NCBI GenBank assembly: GCA_037577475.1
Contig: CM075197.1
Location: 18,550,650 to 18,614,649, forward strand
Source: Chaunax sp. Z400
Lineage: Eukaryota > Chordata > Actinopteri > Lophiiformes > Chaunacidae
DNA length: 64,000 bases
Direction: 5' to 3'
In this document: piece after piece, positions 24,866-36,469 of the stretch
Layout of the letters: each line of letters opens with the position of its first letter
Position numbering within the stretch: the first letter of the stretch is position 1
Made by a program: the position numbers and the translations under genes
The notes under the pieces: generated by a model
The model's input: the letters and a program-made list of their open reading frames with translations, nothing else
Database searches by the model: none
What the model was told of the DNA's origin: nothing

Positions 24866-26079
24866 CATTAATCGTATCCTGCTGTTCCAGCCACCCCGAC
24901 CGTGCGCACTGAGCGTATGTCAAACACATTTCCCCTCTCTCGGTGGGCGCGCTCCCAGCCAGCTCTAATGCTGCACAAAGGCACAAACCCTTAGAGCTCC
25001 TGAAGGCAGACGGGCCAGATAATCTCCTCCTCGGACTCCAGAGCCAAGTCCAGAGCCAGCCATAAAGACTCAAAGAGACGCAGGCCCACAGGGAATGTCC
25101 TCTGGCCTGGCTGCTTTTGCTACCATCACTGTGCTACATTCAAAACAAACAGCACAACAAATCACATATACTGTACTGTGAATGAAAAGGAAACTTCTTT
25201 ATCTCTTTCCCTGCTGGCTTTATGACGACACACATTATGAAAAGCTACTGTTTGAATGTGCATTGCCTCACTGTTGCTTTATACCACATGGATTTCCATA
25301 TGTACTTTCCAAATAACAGTACAGATGGCTTAGCTCAAATATCTGTCCTAGGTAGGCTTAAATGATCACTGCGAGGGGACACTTTGATGTGACGTTGGGT
25401 TGGAATCAAGAAAAAAAGCAATCACTGAGACCCTCTTTGGTCATAGAACTAATTACATCCCAGTATTCCACAGCAATCCTAAAATCTGCTCATTGATAAG
25501 CACTGACAATTTCTGGGCAGCCATGGATATTTGGCAACAGTAAAGCGGTCTTCCCTCTCTTCCCTTTTATCCATCTCTCCCTCCATACTGTCGGCCTTGC
25601 TCCCTCTTTCCCCCTCCTGCTGTGAGCTGCCTCATTAGGGAAGTGATAATGCAACCCCTCTGTCTCATCAAGTGCTGCCATTTGTCATTATGACTGACAA
25701 GTGCTGAGGTGGGCCGACTGAGTGACAGGAAGAGAGGCCTCTGCAATTATCGTTACACCTTTCTCTCACTTTTCTTTTTGACAGTACCTCAGTTAATTAA
25801 AATATATGATGCCACTAGTAGTGCCACTACTATGCTAAACATATATGTATGAAAAATATTGCTTTCATCATTCACTTTTACATTTCCATATTATAAGTGG
25901 GTCTATATATGTCTCAAAAATTGCAACTGACTATTGCCAGAAACCTGAGAATTCTCTTGACATGTGGAGTCTCCAGAGCAATGGAAAATCAGTATGAAAC
26001 CCCATCAATCACGGCAGAGGATTGGTTGAAAGACTTGCTTTTCACTAATGGTCTCCTCTAAGCTACTGTCAAGATAATA

Positions 26080-26137
26080 GATTCAAGGATTCAAGAATCT
26101 TTATTGTCATGTGCAGTACGTACAGCAAATTTCACCC
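26080..26137 (+). repeat. Short interspersed repeat fragment (ATTCAAG / CTTTATTGTCAT type)
   Basis: Tandem GATTCAAG-like words followed by AATCTTTATTGTCATGTG. I recognise this combination from a repeat tail common in teleost genomes. The fragment is short and the family name is not certain. Confidence 0.35.
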
Positions 26138-29100
26138 TGAAAACAGTTATTAAAAGGAACAATTTTAATACCAGGTGTAATATGGCCTGATGTGCAATTA
26201 GAACAATCCTTGTCCTTACCTGAACTAGGGTGCGGAAAATATATCTTTTTGCTGTCAAAATGGCTTAATTGAGGAAATGTGTTGATCATAAATTTAGGTT
26301 TTTTCCAGAGTGGAGCTGCTGAAAGTCATATATTAGTCTCGCTACTGTTACTAATAGAAGACAACAGCTCTTTAAGGCTTTACAGCTGTATAAGTGCAAC
26401 ATTATGGAGGCTGAAGCATGGTGTATTTTATCTTACATGATACTATGGTCTTTTGTGACATCACCCGCTACACTGCTTTGAATCAGTTGCTTCTCTTTTT
26501 TCAGTAGCCATCAAAATAAACTGTTAAAGGAACTCAAGGCCACAGCAGCAGTCAGACAGGCAGACAGCACAATCATGGCAAAGATAGAAAGATAATCTGA
26601 ATAGCTCTGCAAAAAGGAGATGCACAATGAACGCTTTGAGGATACAGACACAAGACACACTTAAGATGATCAAATTAGTTTGCTTATAATCAAGGGCCGA
26701 GTGTAAGGAGCTGGAGATGCCTTGACAGAACCCTTGACCTGTAGGCCTCAGCTGGGGTGGGTGCCCGTCAGTGGGAACAGGAGGAGCGTGATTGATTGGG
26801 TCCCTCTCATCAAGCTCAGCTGGACATCCCAAGAATATCTCCCCATCCATCAGATCGTCCAGATCCTGGAGGAGTTGCTTCCAGATGGGCAGCATTGTTT
26901 CTGGGCCACCCGGGCAGATGTCTGGAAGAATCTACAGGACTCAGAGTGCACAACCTCTGCATCTGTGCCTGTCTGTCTACACGCTTCAGGAGTTGTAGTG
27001 CACACACCCAACCTAATCAATACCATGCACCATCTAGGACTTGCAGCAACAATAGATGTCATTACAATAACTGGCCATAGAGTAATGATCATCCGCAGAG
27101 CAGTGATGGTGCACTGGCAGCGATCACTGAGTCAAGTGCCTATTGAGGCGTAACCTGGAGATTTAATTGTGGTGTAAGCCCTAATTGCATAGTTAGAACA
27201 GAGGGTAATGAGTTAATCTAAAGACCAGTCATCCATGATGGGAAGAAGCAAGTTGTCTGCACAGTAATTACACTGTTGCTCATTAAACTCTGTGCCCCAG
27301 GACACAGTAAGATGTGTTAGAGTTTTGATTATCTTTTATATCTTTAAATCTAGGTAAGCGGGTTTGATGACAAGTCGAGTCATTTGTTAGTGGTTAGTTA
27401 GACAACAGTCCTGACAGCGTCCACCAGCCAAATCAGGAAGGCCGAAAGTTCACAACAGTGATTTGGTAGAGCATGATTGGGCCTGCCAGGTTGCAAGGCC
27501 CGTTGAAAGATTTGAATGTATTTTCTAGTAGAGGACCAGGGAGATATTCAGTGAATGGGTTGGGGTATTTTTGATCCCATGCCCCCCCCATGACAGACAC
27601 CACGCCGCCCTGTATGTAATGATCTCTTCCATGTGGATTGAGGAACGGTCAGTGTGTGTTTGCATGAACTGATCCCCAAAATGTCTCCTAGGACACATTC
27701 TCTGGCACATCAACCCAGGATGAGAGCAGACTAAAGGTGCTTCGGTATTCAGGACACCCCCTACTGAAGAGCCATTAACACAGAAGGCACAGTGGCACCA
27801 TGCACAGCAATCTGCCAAAAACACCAACAGTTTTGTGTGGACATAAACACACACCGAGTACTGTTAAAGATTATACCCATCATATTTTCGTAATTGTTGG
27901 AGGCACCTGAAGTTAAGGCCAAGTCAACACATTTCGCCTGGCAGCCTGTGAAAAGGCTCATTTATGTGGAGTATATATCAAAAGCATTTCATCTGTGTTT
28001 ACTCCAGAAAATTGAAGGAAATATCAAGGTGTCACATTCAGGTAGCATACTAACAGAATCTGAGCTTCTTTGTCAACCTTGGACTGAAGAACGTGTCGAA
28101 TAATTTTAACAAGGTGGAAGTCTAAAGTCTCACTGCCAAACTAAATTGGACTTAAGACCGGTACCAGTCAGTGCACTGACACCTACAACCTCCAGCTCTG
28201 AAGGTTAGGACTGTTTGGCCCTTTGTAGACGTTACACTTAGAGAGGTGCATTAAGCAGTCCAGGAGATTCATCATAATGATATGAGATGATCTCAGAGTT
28301 ACACTGACGTCTGCAAGCTGAATTTAAATAAGACCGTTATGATTTATTTCGCACACTTCCTAAATGTCTGATCTCCATCAGCAGAGCTTTGACAACATTG
28401 AACAGCCTGTTTAAGCTCCTCTGCCCGATAGCCTCTCCTCTATTCAAAACATCAATTCACCCTCGGAGTATAAACCCCTCTGTGGATGTTTGGAGAAGGG
28501 GGCTCTCCCCATAGTCTGCTTAAATAACCACTTCCCCTGGAATGAAAACAGATCCATTATAGGACACTGGTATCTGCTCTCCTACTGGGGCACCTCTCTC
28601 CGTCCTGACTGAGTTCAGGGTCTAGGCTTTTAGCGATAGGCGCTGTGATGGCGGAAAACTGCCCCTTCTCTGTTGACTCAGAGCTGGAAGAGAGTAAGCT
28701 GAACTCAGGCCTTGTCTCTTTAGGGACCAGCCACACCCTGCTAATGACATCCAGCCCTTGACATTCTTAAAACGTCTCTGGTTATTAAGGAAACCAAACA
28801 AAGACATCAGGCTCACTCACTCTCTGCACTAACAAACACCGTCCCCAAGCAATCTGGTGGATTGCTGGTGCAACTTAATAGTCCCGTGTAGAAAATCAAA
28901 CGAGGTTATGGTGATTTGGAAGGAACAGTGAGTAAAGCCTAGTATTTATCCTGTGACGTGAATGATGGAGACAGTCATAGCTTTGATAGCACTCAGAGTG
29001 TGCAGGAAAGGAGTGTTCTACCTGACTTAGAGGCTCAAAGTTTCCAGCTACTATACTGGGGAGGAGTAAAGGGAAAAAAGCCTGCAGACACACATTTGCA

Positions 29101-29571
29101 GGCCAGAAGGATGATCCTCAATCTAACTGTTTTCATGGTGGGATGTGGTCCTCATCCCTTTGGAGGGAGCTCTTCCAGTCCCTCCACCTGCCCCCACATC
29201 CTGAGCTCCTATTCCCCTCCTCCCTTCCCTCCTTGCCCCATCTTGCCACACTTCATTGCCCATCTAAACGTTGACAATTAGTGACAAATGGACTGCGCTG
29301 CACACTGTGCGTCAGTTGCTCCTGGAGTCAGTGGCGGACTTAAGGGCATGGAAGGAGGGCAGAGGAGGAAGGGAGCGGGAGTCCATGAAAGCAGCAAGGC
29401 GCCTGGTACAGGTGGCTGAAAATCAATACAGATCCGGCCTCTGATTGGGGCTGACAGCACAAGAGCAGTGGAGTGTGGGAATCCACTGAGTGCCACACAC
29501 AGCAAAATTGGATAATGGAGGGTGGAAGAGCAGAGGGGAGAGGGAGGAACCAAGACATGTTATTCCCTTTA

Positions 29572-29588
29572 TCACAATGACATTGTGA
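29572..29588. promoter_or_regulatory. 17-bp perfect palindrome of two opposed SOX sites
   Basis: TCACAATG-A-CATTGTGA: 8-bp arms around one central base, each arm containing the ACAATG/CATTGT SOX core. Inverted paired sites are the type bound by SoxE dimers, though known ones usually have 3-5 bp between half-sites. Located 15.4 kb after the sox9 stop codon. A role in autoregulation is inference. Confidence 0.35.
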
Positions 29589-31209
29589 CATGATGTCAAC
29601 ACCACTCACAAAACACATGCACACATAATACAGTTTAAATGAGAAAGGCACCTTAACAGATGGCCTCTGAACACTTAGGCACAATTAATATTTTGCGTGT
29701 TTTCGTGGCTTGTTTAATCATGCTACAGTCGTGGGGGAATTACGCTGTTCAAGGTCAACAATGCAGCTGCTGACAGTGGCATGCTGAGTCAGTACTGACT
29801 AAATGCAAGTGCAAATAACAATGACTCAAGCATGCATATAGACACATATTTGCAAGCTTGCTTTCTGTAATGCACAAACACACTCTTGCTGCGCTTGGAG
29901 CCACACTAATTTCATCCATAGCTGAGTGCACGCCAAAGTTTGGCAAAGATTCAACTTTGCTGCTCCTTGACCTGAAGCATCAGTCGTTCCTGCAGACCCA
30001 GGGAAGTGCAGCTAAATGAAAAAAAAGGTAATGCATCTTTTAAATAGGAATTGGTGAACAAATAAATACATTTCATTAACAAGAACCAGAAGAAATGGTT
30101 TCAAAAATATAGCAATCAAAGCTTTGACAAGGTCGTCATCACCCTTTTTAATTTCTTGGAAGAAATACATTGGCGAGTGCACACAAAGAACAACAACATT
30201 TTTCACATTTTCTCTGTTTACTTCATAATTCATCAGCACATTTGTGTGTGTAATAGCTCTAATTACCTACACAACACAGATGGACCTATCATATTAATGT
30301 CAGTAAAATCACAATTAAGGGCAGATAATAAACAAGGAATGTCTTACTGAGAATAAAAGACGAATGACAAGACAAAAAGGAAGTTAACTTTTACGAGAAA
30401 ACAATACTTTATGTTATTTTTGGCATTGCTCAAACTGTGATGTAAATCTACATACTGTACCTTCTGGCTGTGGACAAGTAAGTTTGAATCAGCGCTGATT
30501 AACTGAGACTTGAGCCAAAAGTGATATAATCAGATGGTTGGAACCCTTTCAAGGAGACCCCACTCCTCTGTCAGTCTATTTGACAGGGAGGAACTTAGGG
30601 TAAGTGACATTCCCACCCTGCACCCCCTAGTAAAATACCCCTCCCACATATGACAGTACAAATTAATCAAGATCCCAGACAAACCCTCAGCCTTCATCCA
30701 ACAAAAGGATTTTCCCCAGCGCTCTATGGCCTCAAAAGGCAATTAAACTGCATGTGCAGAAGTATGTGCATAGATGCATGCTTTCATGCAGCTATATCAA
30801 CAACTGCATCCCATGTCAGAAATCCTTATTCATGCATTAAACATGAGCAAATATATGTGTCGAACCAGCGATGTACACTTACGTGTGTGTTTGATTTGTA
30901 GGACTGTGTGTGTGTTTTACATGCATGTGGAGGGAAGTGTGTTTTGTGTGAAAGGGGGGCACAGAGGGGCGCTGCAATCAGCTGTGTGCAGGTTGCCGTC
31001 TTTGAGGGGTGGCTGGGTGGGGGTGTGAGGACATGTCGGCCGTGTGTGGGAACCCCGCGCTCCTCACTTCTCATACATTGTTCTCCTGCTCCTACAAACC
31101 GTTAATGCCACAAAAGATGCTCAACCTATTGTGGCCCGGGACAGCTGAGGGGGTAGGGCAATTGGGCGGGGGCAGGCAAGGAAGGAGGGGTCTGGACTAG
31201 CCTGAGCCT

Positions 31210-31330
31210 GGTATGGCTGCCATGGCTACCTCCCCATCCATTCCTCTCTTCTCCTCTCATCTCTTCTGTCCTGTACCATCCTCTCCTCCTCTCTTCTGTC
31301 CTGTTCTCTCTTCACTCAGCTCTGCCACTT
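31210..31330. repeat. Pyrimidine-rich low-complexity tract
   Basis: CT-rich run in which CTCTCTTCTGTCCTGT-like words recur (around 31263 and 31291). No coding signal. Asymmetric purine/pyrimidine tracts of this kind are common simple-sequence DNA. Confidence 0.7.
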
Positions 31331-31513
31331 AGGCCCTCTCAAGAGGATTTGGCCAGGCCGGATTTAGGGGGCCGATGCTTATCATACAAAAGAATTAAAC
31401 CAACTCAAGGTCCGAGCTTTCTCTTCTAGGCCACTATGGCTCATCTGAGAATCTCTGAAGGAGGGCTTAGGTGATGTTACATTTTCATTAGACCTCTGAT
31501 GGCAAACGGGTGC

Positions 31514-31528
31514 CATTGTGATGCAAAT
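31514..31528 (+). promoter_or_regulatory. SOX-OCT composite element
   Basis: CATTGTGATGCAAAT is a SOX core directly joined to a perfect octamer (ATGCAAAT), in the spacing of the SOX2-OCT4/POU composite sites known from pluripotency and neural enhancers. A T/A-rich homeodomain-like stretch (about 31531-31549) follows. It lies 17.3 kb after the sox9 stop codon, in a stretch with no coding frame. The match is direct; its activity is inferred. Confidence 0.5.
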
Positions 31529-32116
31529 CCTGATTATTTCTTTAATTAAAGCATCAGAGGGGGGAAGAGGGGAGAAGGGGTGGGGTTGACACTGACAGAA
31601 ATGCATGTCCTTTCCCCTACGTGACAAGGATTCTCACGTCCATCCCAGACTGGAGATCTGGGGCTCTGGGGGATTTGGCTGGCTTGTGAAAGGCTGGTTA
31701 GGTTAGAGGATTGAGGCTGAGCCTTTGAATCTGTGACACAGTTCACTTATTTTGCCAGAGAGCCTATGATGTTATCTAAGCCCCAAACAACTTACAATTT
31801 CTTTGTTTCAATTATGCTACAAAGAAATTTGGCTTGCAGCGTCTCCATTTGAAGGCCATATGTAGCTTCCAGCGTGTTAATTTGACACCCTGCAACAATC
31901 AACGCCCATCTGAGCTTCTCATATTTGTGCACTTTCTATCATATTTTCAACATAAAGGTCACATTACCTCAAGTACAAAATATTTCTCAAATATTTGTAC
32001 GAGAAATATCCCAGAGAAGATGGGTTACACAACAAACAAGCAAAACAATTGATAGCTGTGGTGACTGTCTGTTACTTTAGGTTGAAAATGAAGGTTTCTG
32101 TCCTTTTCTCGGGTAG

Positions 32117-32593
32117 CAGAGTGATCCACCCTCAGGATCTGTATTGTTTGTCCCTGCCATGGTTCTGGTCTTCAAGGTAAGTCACCATGTACCCTGTGTG
32201 GCTGTGGAACAGATGTGTTCCTTTGCTGTGGAGCAGAGAGAAAGGGAGAAAGAGGGAGAAAGAGTTGTAAACTGTGTAGAAGACATGTCCGAAAATACCT
32301 CTGATCCCTTTAATAGTGAGAACTATGCGTGTCATGGTTGGTGTTGTGTATCACTGCTGGTGATGACTACTGGATGCAGAGGGACGTTGGGACTAGTGGA
32401 GAGCAGGTGAGAAAGGGGTGTGTGGAAACCATGAGAACTTTTTTTTCATCTTGGCATAGCTGCGCTGCTCTCCAGGACCATGGAGTGTTGCCCCCCTGCA
32501 GTTTAAGCCTCTGTCTCTTTTTGTCCCCAGCACAACAGCCTGTGGCATTCCATGGCAGCAAATCTGGCTGTGCTGTCACATGGGGGAGATTAG
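32117..32593 (+). other. Exon-like pair with strong splice signals (uncharacterised)
   Basis: Segment 32117-32176 is preceded by a pyrimidine-rich TTTTCTCGGGTAG and followed by GTAAGT. At 32531 there is a very strong acceptor (CTCTGTCTCTTTTTGTCCCCAG). Joining 32176 to 32531 keeps one frame open for 40 codons, to TAG at 32591-32593. I recognise no protein family and saw no start codon exon or clear poly(A) signal. It could be part of a long non-coding RNA or chance. Confidence 0.2.
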
Positions 32594-33070
32594 CCAAACT
32601 AAGACCTCAATAGAATGCTCACTTTACTCACCCATTCCAGCAGTGGCTACACCCCCCATGCCCAAACCCACTCACACACCCAATTTAACCGTTCCTTGTC
32701 TAGACAGAGTGCAAAGCAATTACTATTGGCATTATTAAGACTTATATTCAGTGCTCTTTTTGTCATTGTCCCATTCCCAGCTGTACGTATTAGCTGCCAA
32801 GCAGTGAGCCCTATTTCCCACTGTGAAGAACAAGTTCACTTTGGTTGGGTCTGTGCAGTGCTTCACCTGGTCTAGCTGTACTTTCTGGGATTAGATAGAA
32901 CATATCTTGCAGTGGGTTTAAATCTATTTCCTATCCATTTTCTTTAGAAATTGTGGTTTCTCCTGCCTTCTGGCTCCTCCGGTCCACCTTGTCTTCATAA
33001 TGCAGTTATTCAAGGTTTGGTCACAGATATTTAGTTATTCTAGCCACCCCACCACTACCCATACACTCAC

Positions 33071-33161
33071 CAGCCTTATCTGGTTGGGGACACTTGGAGG
33101 AGGATGTTCCAGGAAATGATGCACCAGCAGGCTGGAGAGGACTGTGGCTGCCTGAAGGGAC
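33071..33161 (-). other. Exon-like segment on the minus strand (uncharacterised)
   Basis: 91 nt bounded on the minus strand by a good acceptor (CATTTCCAGTTCATCCTAG) and a strong donor (GTGAGTGT). Two of three frames are open. No family resemblance, and I found no partner exon nearby with confidence. Confidence 0.2.
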
Positions 33162-35810
33162 CTAGGATGAACTGGAAATGAGGAAGCATTGGAGATGTGG
33201 GTTGAACAGAACCTACAATTCAACCTAATCCTAGGGGGCACTGCAAGAACAAAGCCATCTGACTGCATTTATAGACACAGAGGGAAACACATATGGTTCA
33301 TGTTTGTAGCATGTCAGACTTACACCAGTTGTCCCTTTTACCCCTCCAGCCTCATTTACATAAGTATTCATGCCCAAATGAGAATTATTAGATTAAGATT
33401 TACCAGATATACTCTCTAGTTATATTTTTTTTTTCAAATCCACTTATATCAGGTTGGAGTTAATGCACTGAAAGAGGATACATTACTATAGAAGACAGAA
33501 TCTTATGACGGTTATGATTTTACAGTCAAGACTATTGTTCTAGATATTGGTTGTGAATCAGTCCTACACTTTGGGTCAGCTTTACAGAGATGGAGAAGGC
33601 TGAGCTTCATGAGGCCCAGGAGCTGAGTTTGCAGCTGGAAACTGGGGGCCACAGTTGCAGAGTGAATAATTAGGTTTATTTTCACGTAATGGTCTACTGC
33701 CAAGAGCAGCACCATTGCGAAGCATGGGCAAAAAGCTATTTTATCGCTGCCACATAAAAGGACCTCTCTTACCGCCTCCAAAAATGGATGTCATTAATGG
33801 ACTAGGTCTGGTTCAAAAGGGGTGAGGGTAGGGACATCGCAGGCAGGGGGAGGATTGATACATCAAGGAAGGATATATGTGCAATAGCTGCCCAATCCAA
33901 ACTGGCGAGCCACGCAGGCTGTGCCGCTAAGCACAGCCTCCCTCACCTGTTTTGCATTACAAGCAGAGCATAAGCAACAATAAACAGTGAACCATGAAGT
34001 TTAACCATTAAGCATTGCAATGTAATTGCCAACTATAGTATATCTGAAGTCACATGCTTGACACACATATTACTAAAAAGGAACATATAACTCTAAGCTG
34101 CATATACTGTAGACCAGTAGGGAGGATGCTCAAAAACCTAAAACACATTAGTAATACTAATATTTCTTTTTGCAAACAAACTAATTGTTATCATCCTCAT
34201 CACTCAGTTTGTGACTTGGGTCTGACAAACCAGCACACTGTAGCTCAGCACTGTGCCCGTCAAGCCTAGCCAGGCCTGCGGTCGCAGTCCCCCAGCTGCC
34301 TTTTACTGGACAGATTATGTCATGCTTTTGCATTTGGGAGACATTGTGAGGCACAGCAATCATTGATCCAACACAACCCTTGAAAAGGAGCACCGGTGAC
34401 GTCTGTAAATCACTGTAATGTTTGTCAGCAATTTTGCAATAAATCCTGAAGCGATAATAATAAAATAAGACCGATAGTGCCAAGATGAAAGCAATTGCTT
34501 TGGATAACTGCAGAGCTGGAAGTCATGGGCATGCACATAATCTGAGTGTGGAATGCTGCGCCCCTGAGGTGTTTGTGTTTTGGGCACGTCCCATCATCGC
34601 TCATCTCCATGAGAAATAAGGCGCCTAACTTAAGTTTACCTCTCTTTGTCAGGCTTTGGGTGCCTGTCAAACAGACAAGCCTTAATCACCTCCTCTTGGC
34701 AGTTGACCCAGTTCTTATAGGCTGGCTTTGCAAGAGTGAAGCTGTGGTCATATCCAACATATCCATTAAGTATGGATTAATCCCAAATCGTTACATCCCC
34801 AGGGGCATGGGATTACCAAAAGATCCAGGAAAATAAGGACCAGGATTATTTATGGAGAGACTAGGATATGTTTTTGTCACAGATGACCTCTTGACATTCT
34901 TGTGAATGTGCACACATAAAACACACACATACATACACAGTCAGCAGTAGGAGTGAAGTCAGTGCTTGGCAAAGCAAACTAGTGTGGGTACCTGAGATGT
35001 CAGGCTCCTGGCTCCACTGATTCAGACTATTATTGTGCCTTCATATTCCTTCCATCCTTTCCACTTTCCATTCATAACAACAGTTCTTTGCCAGTGGAGT
35101 CACCAGTCTCACAGTGCTGTATTGTCAGTAATATACTAATATTGGTGGCGAAAGTATAAGTGATTACAGACAAAAGTTCACAAATGTGCATGTTGCTTCT
35201 CAAACAACAATCCCCCCACTTCAACAGAACCTGCTATCAAGCGTTTCCCAGCTGTCTCAAGTGGTAGCCTTTTGGCTAAAAGCACCAAAATTAGTATTCA
35301 TAGAGCATCCCACACTTCCTTGCTTGTTTGCTCTCTGCTGTGTTCACACCATAAATTTGGCTCCCAGAGCAGCAACTTTCAATGGTTCAAATACTTTGTT
35401 GTTTGTGATTGTTGCATGCTTTTGTGCACATGAAAGTGTGCATGTGTTGGATGCACATGCTTGAGGTGACATGTCCTTATTTGTATTTTAGTAACGCATT
35501 GATACACAGCCCACAAGACTTGAAATTTAAGAAATAAACTTGTAATTCCCAGAATTGTTATTTAGTTCACAGGAAATATTGTGGCACTTTCTTTCAGTTG
35601 TGTACTTCTGAAACTTCTGACCTTTTTCATTAACTTCAATCCGGGCTTAAAGATGCACATCAATACACACATAAACGTTGTAGTTGAGGCCATTAAGTAC
35701 TCATGCACTGTACTTATGTGCAAATTTAGGTCTTTACAGAAGTATTTGCAATTGTAATTGAGTATACAGTCTGTTATGGTATTTTCACACTGTGTTTTTA
35801 CAGCTTTTGC

Positions 35811-35886
35811 TTAAAGGAATAGTTCAGTATTTGTGAAAATGTGCTCATTTGCATTCTTACAGAGAGTTATATGACAAGATCCATGC
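35811..35886 (+). repeat. Teleost interspersed repeat fragment (GGAATAGTTC type)
   Basis: Begins TTAAAGGAATAGTTCA and continues with a TTTGTGAAAATGTGCTCATT-like segment and AGAGAGTTATATGA. I recognise this layout from a short non-autonomous repeat very common in spiny-rayed fish (GGAATAGTT ... GAGAGTTAGATGAGAAGAT). Diverged and truncated. Confidence 0.6.
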
Positions 35887-35916
35887 AGCCAGCCATTCAT
35901 TCCATTTCGTCTAAGC

Positions 35917-36110
35917 TACAACCCAGTTTCCTAAAAAGTTGGGACGCCGTAAAATGTCGATAGAACAGAATGTGATTGTTTGCAGAACATTTAAACCCCA
36001 TCCTTAATTGAAAATAGCACACAGACAACATATCAAATGTTGAAAATGAGAAATGTCATTGTTTTTTGAAAATTATATGCCAATTTGAATAAATTTCTAA
36101 ACTCTACCAC
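35917..36110 (+). repeat. Teleost interspersed repeat fragment (AAAAAGTTGGGACGC type)
   Basis: Starts CAACCCAGTTTCCTAAAAAG then TTGGGACGC. It continues with the AGAACAGAATGTGATTGTTT and ACATATCAAATGTTGAAAAT segments typical of a repeat dispersed through teleost genomes and usually regarded as a non-autonomous DNA element. Truncated at its 3' side. It lies only about 30 bp after the previous repeat, so this is a repeat cluster. Confidence 0.6.
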
Positions 36111-36199
36111 AAACAAGAGGACAAAAAAACCTACGGAATAACAGGCTGACGATCGCAACCAGAAACAGGAAACCTGTACACCTATTGCCCAAAAAAAAA

Positions 36200-36400
36200 A
36201 AATCACTTTTAACTTAGCTTCCCTCCATTGGCTACCTGTCTGTTTTAGCTGAAGACCAAGGGTGACAGAGCTTTTGCTGTTAGGGCTCCAGCCCTCTGGA
36301 ATAGTTTACCTGAGGAAATTAGACTAGAAACTTCACTGCCGGCTTTAATATAATCTCTCAAAACTCAGCTTTAGTGTATGGCCTTTGCGTAATTTATAAT
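36200..36400 (+). mobile_element. LINE retrotransposon 3' fragment (reverse-transcriptase C-terminus relic)
   Basis: CTCCATTGGCTACCTGTC is the usual LHWLPV coding tail of fish non-LTR elements. From 36261 the + strand reads GDRAFAVRAPALWNSLPEEI followed by RLETS and a stop-containing SLKTQL, the standard C-terminal segment of L2/Rex-like reverse-transcriptase ORFs. Stops interrupt it at about 36351 and 36372, and everything 5' is missing, as expected for a 5'-truncated insertion. Family assignment beyond LINE is uncertain. Confidence 0.65.
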
Positions 36401-36469
36401 AAGTTATTTTACCTGTAACTCATTTACCTGTTACTTGCTATTATTATTATTATTACATTTTTCCAACAA

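Larger units (their letters stand above)
15610..35810. other. Downstream intergenic region (gene desert, part 1)
   Basis: About 20 kb with no gene I can support. Open frames are short and without family resemblance; the longest (143 codons, + strand, 26722-27153, with an overlapping antisense frame) matches nothing I recognise. Less AT-rich, motif-dense islands at about 17.2-17.6, 18.6-18.8, 20.7-21.0, 23.85-24.05, 24.8-25.1, 28.4-28.85, 31.4-31.7, 33.9-34.0 and 34.5-34.9 kb look like conserved non-coding elements. Exon-like segments at 32.1-32.6 and 33.1 kb are listed separately. Short direct duplications occur, such as two 14-bp units at 19312-19339. Confidence 0.55.

Noticed and set aside
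30950..30980. CTCF-like AGAGGGGCGCT
   Set aside because: The core is shifted relative to the consensus, leaving too many mismatches.
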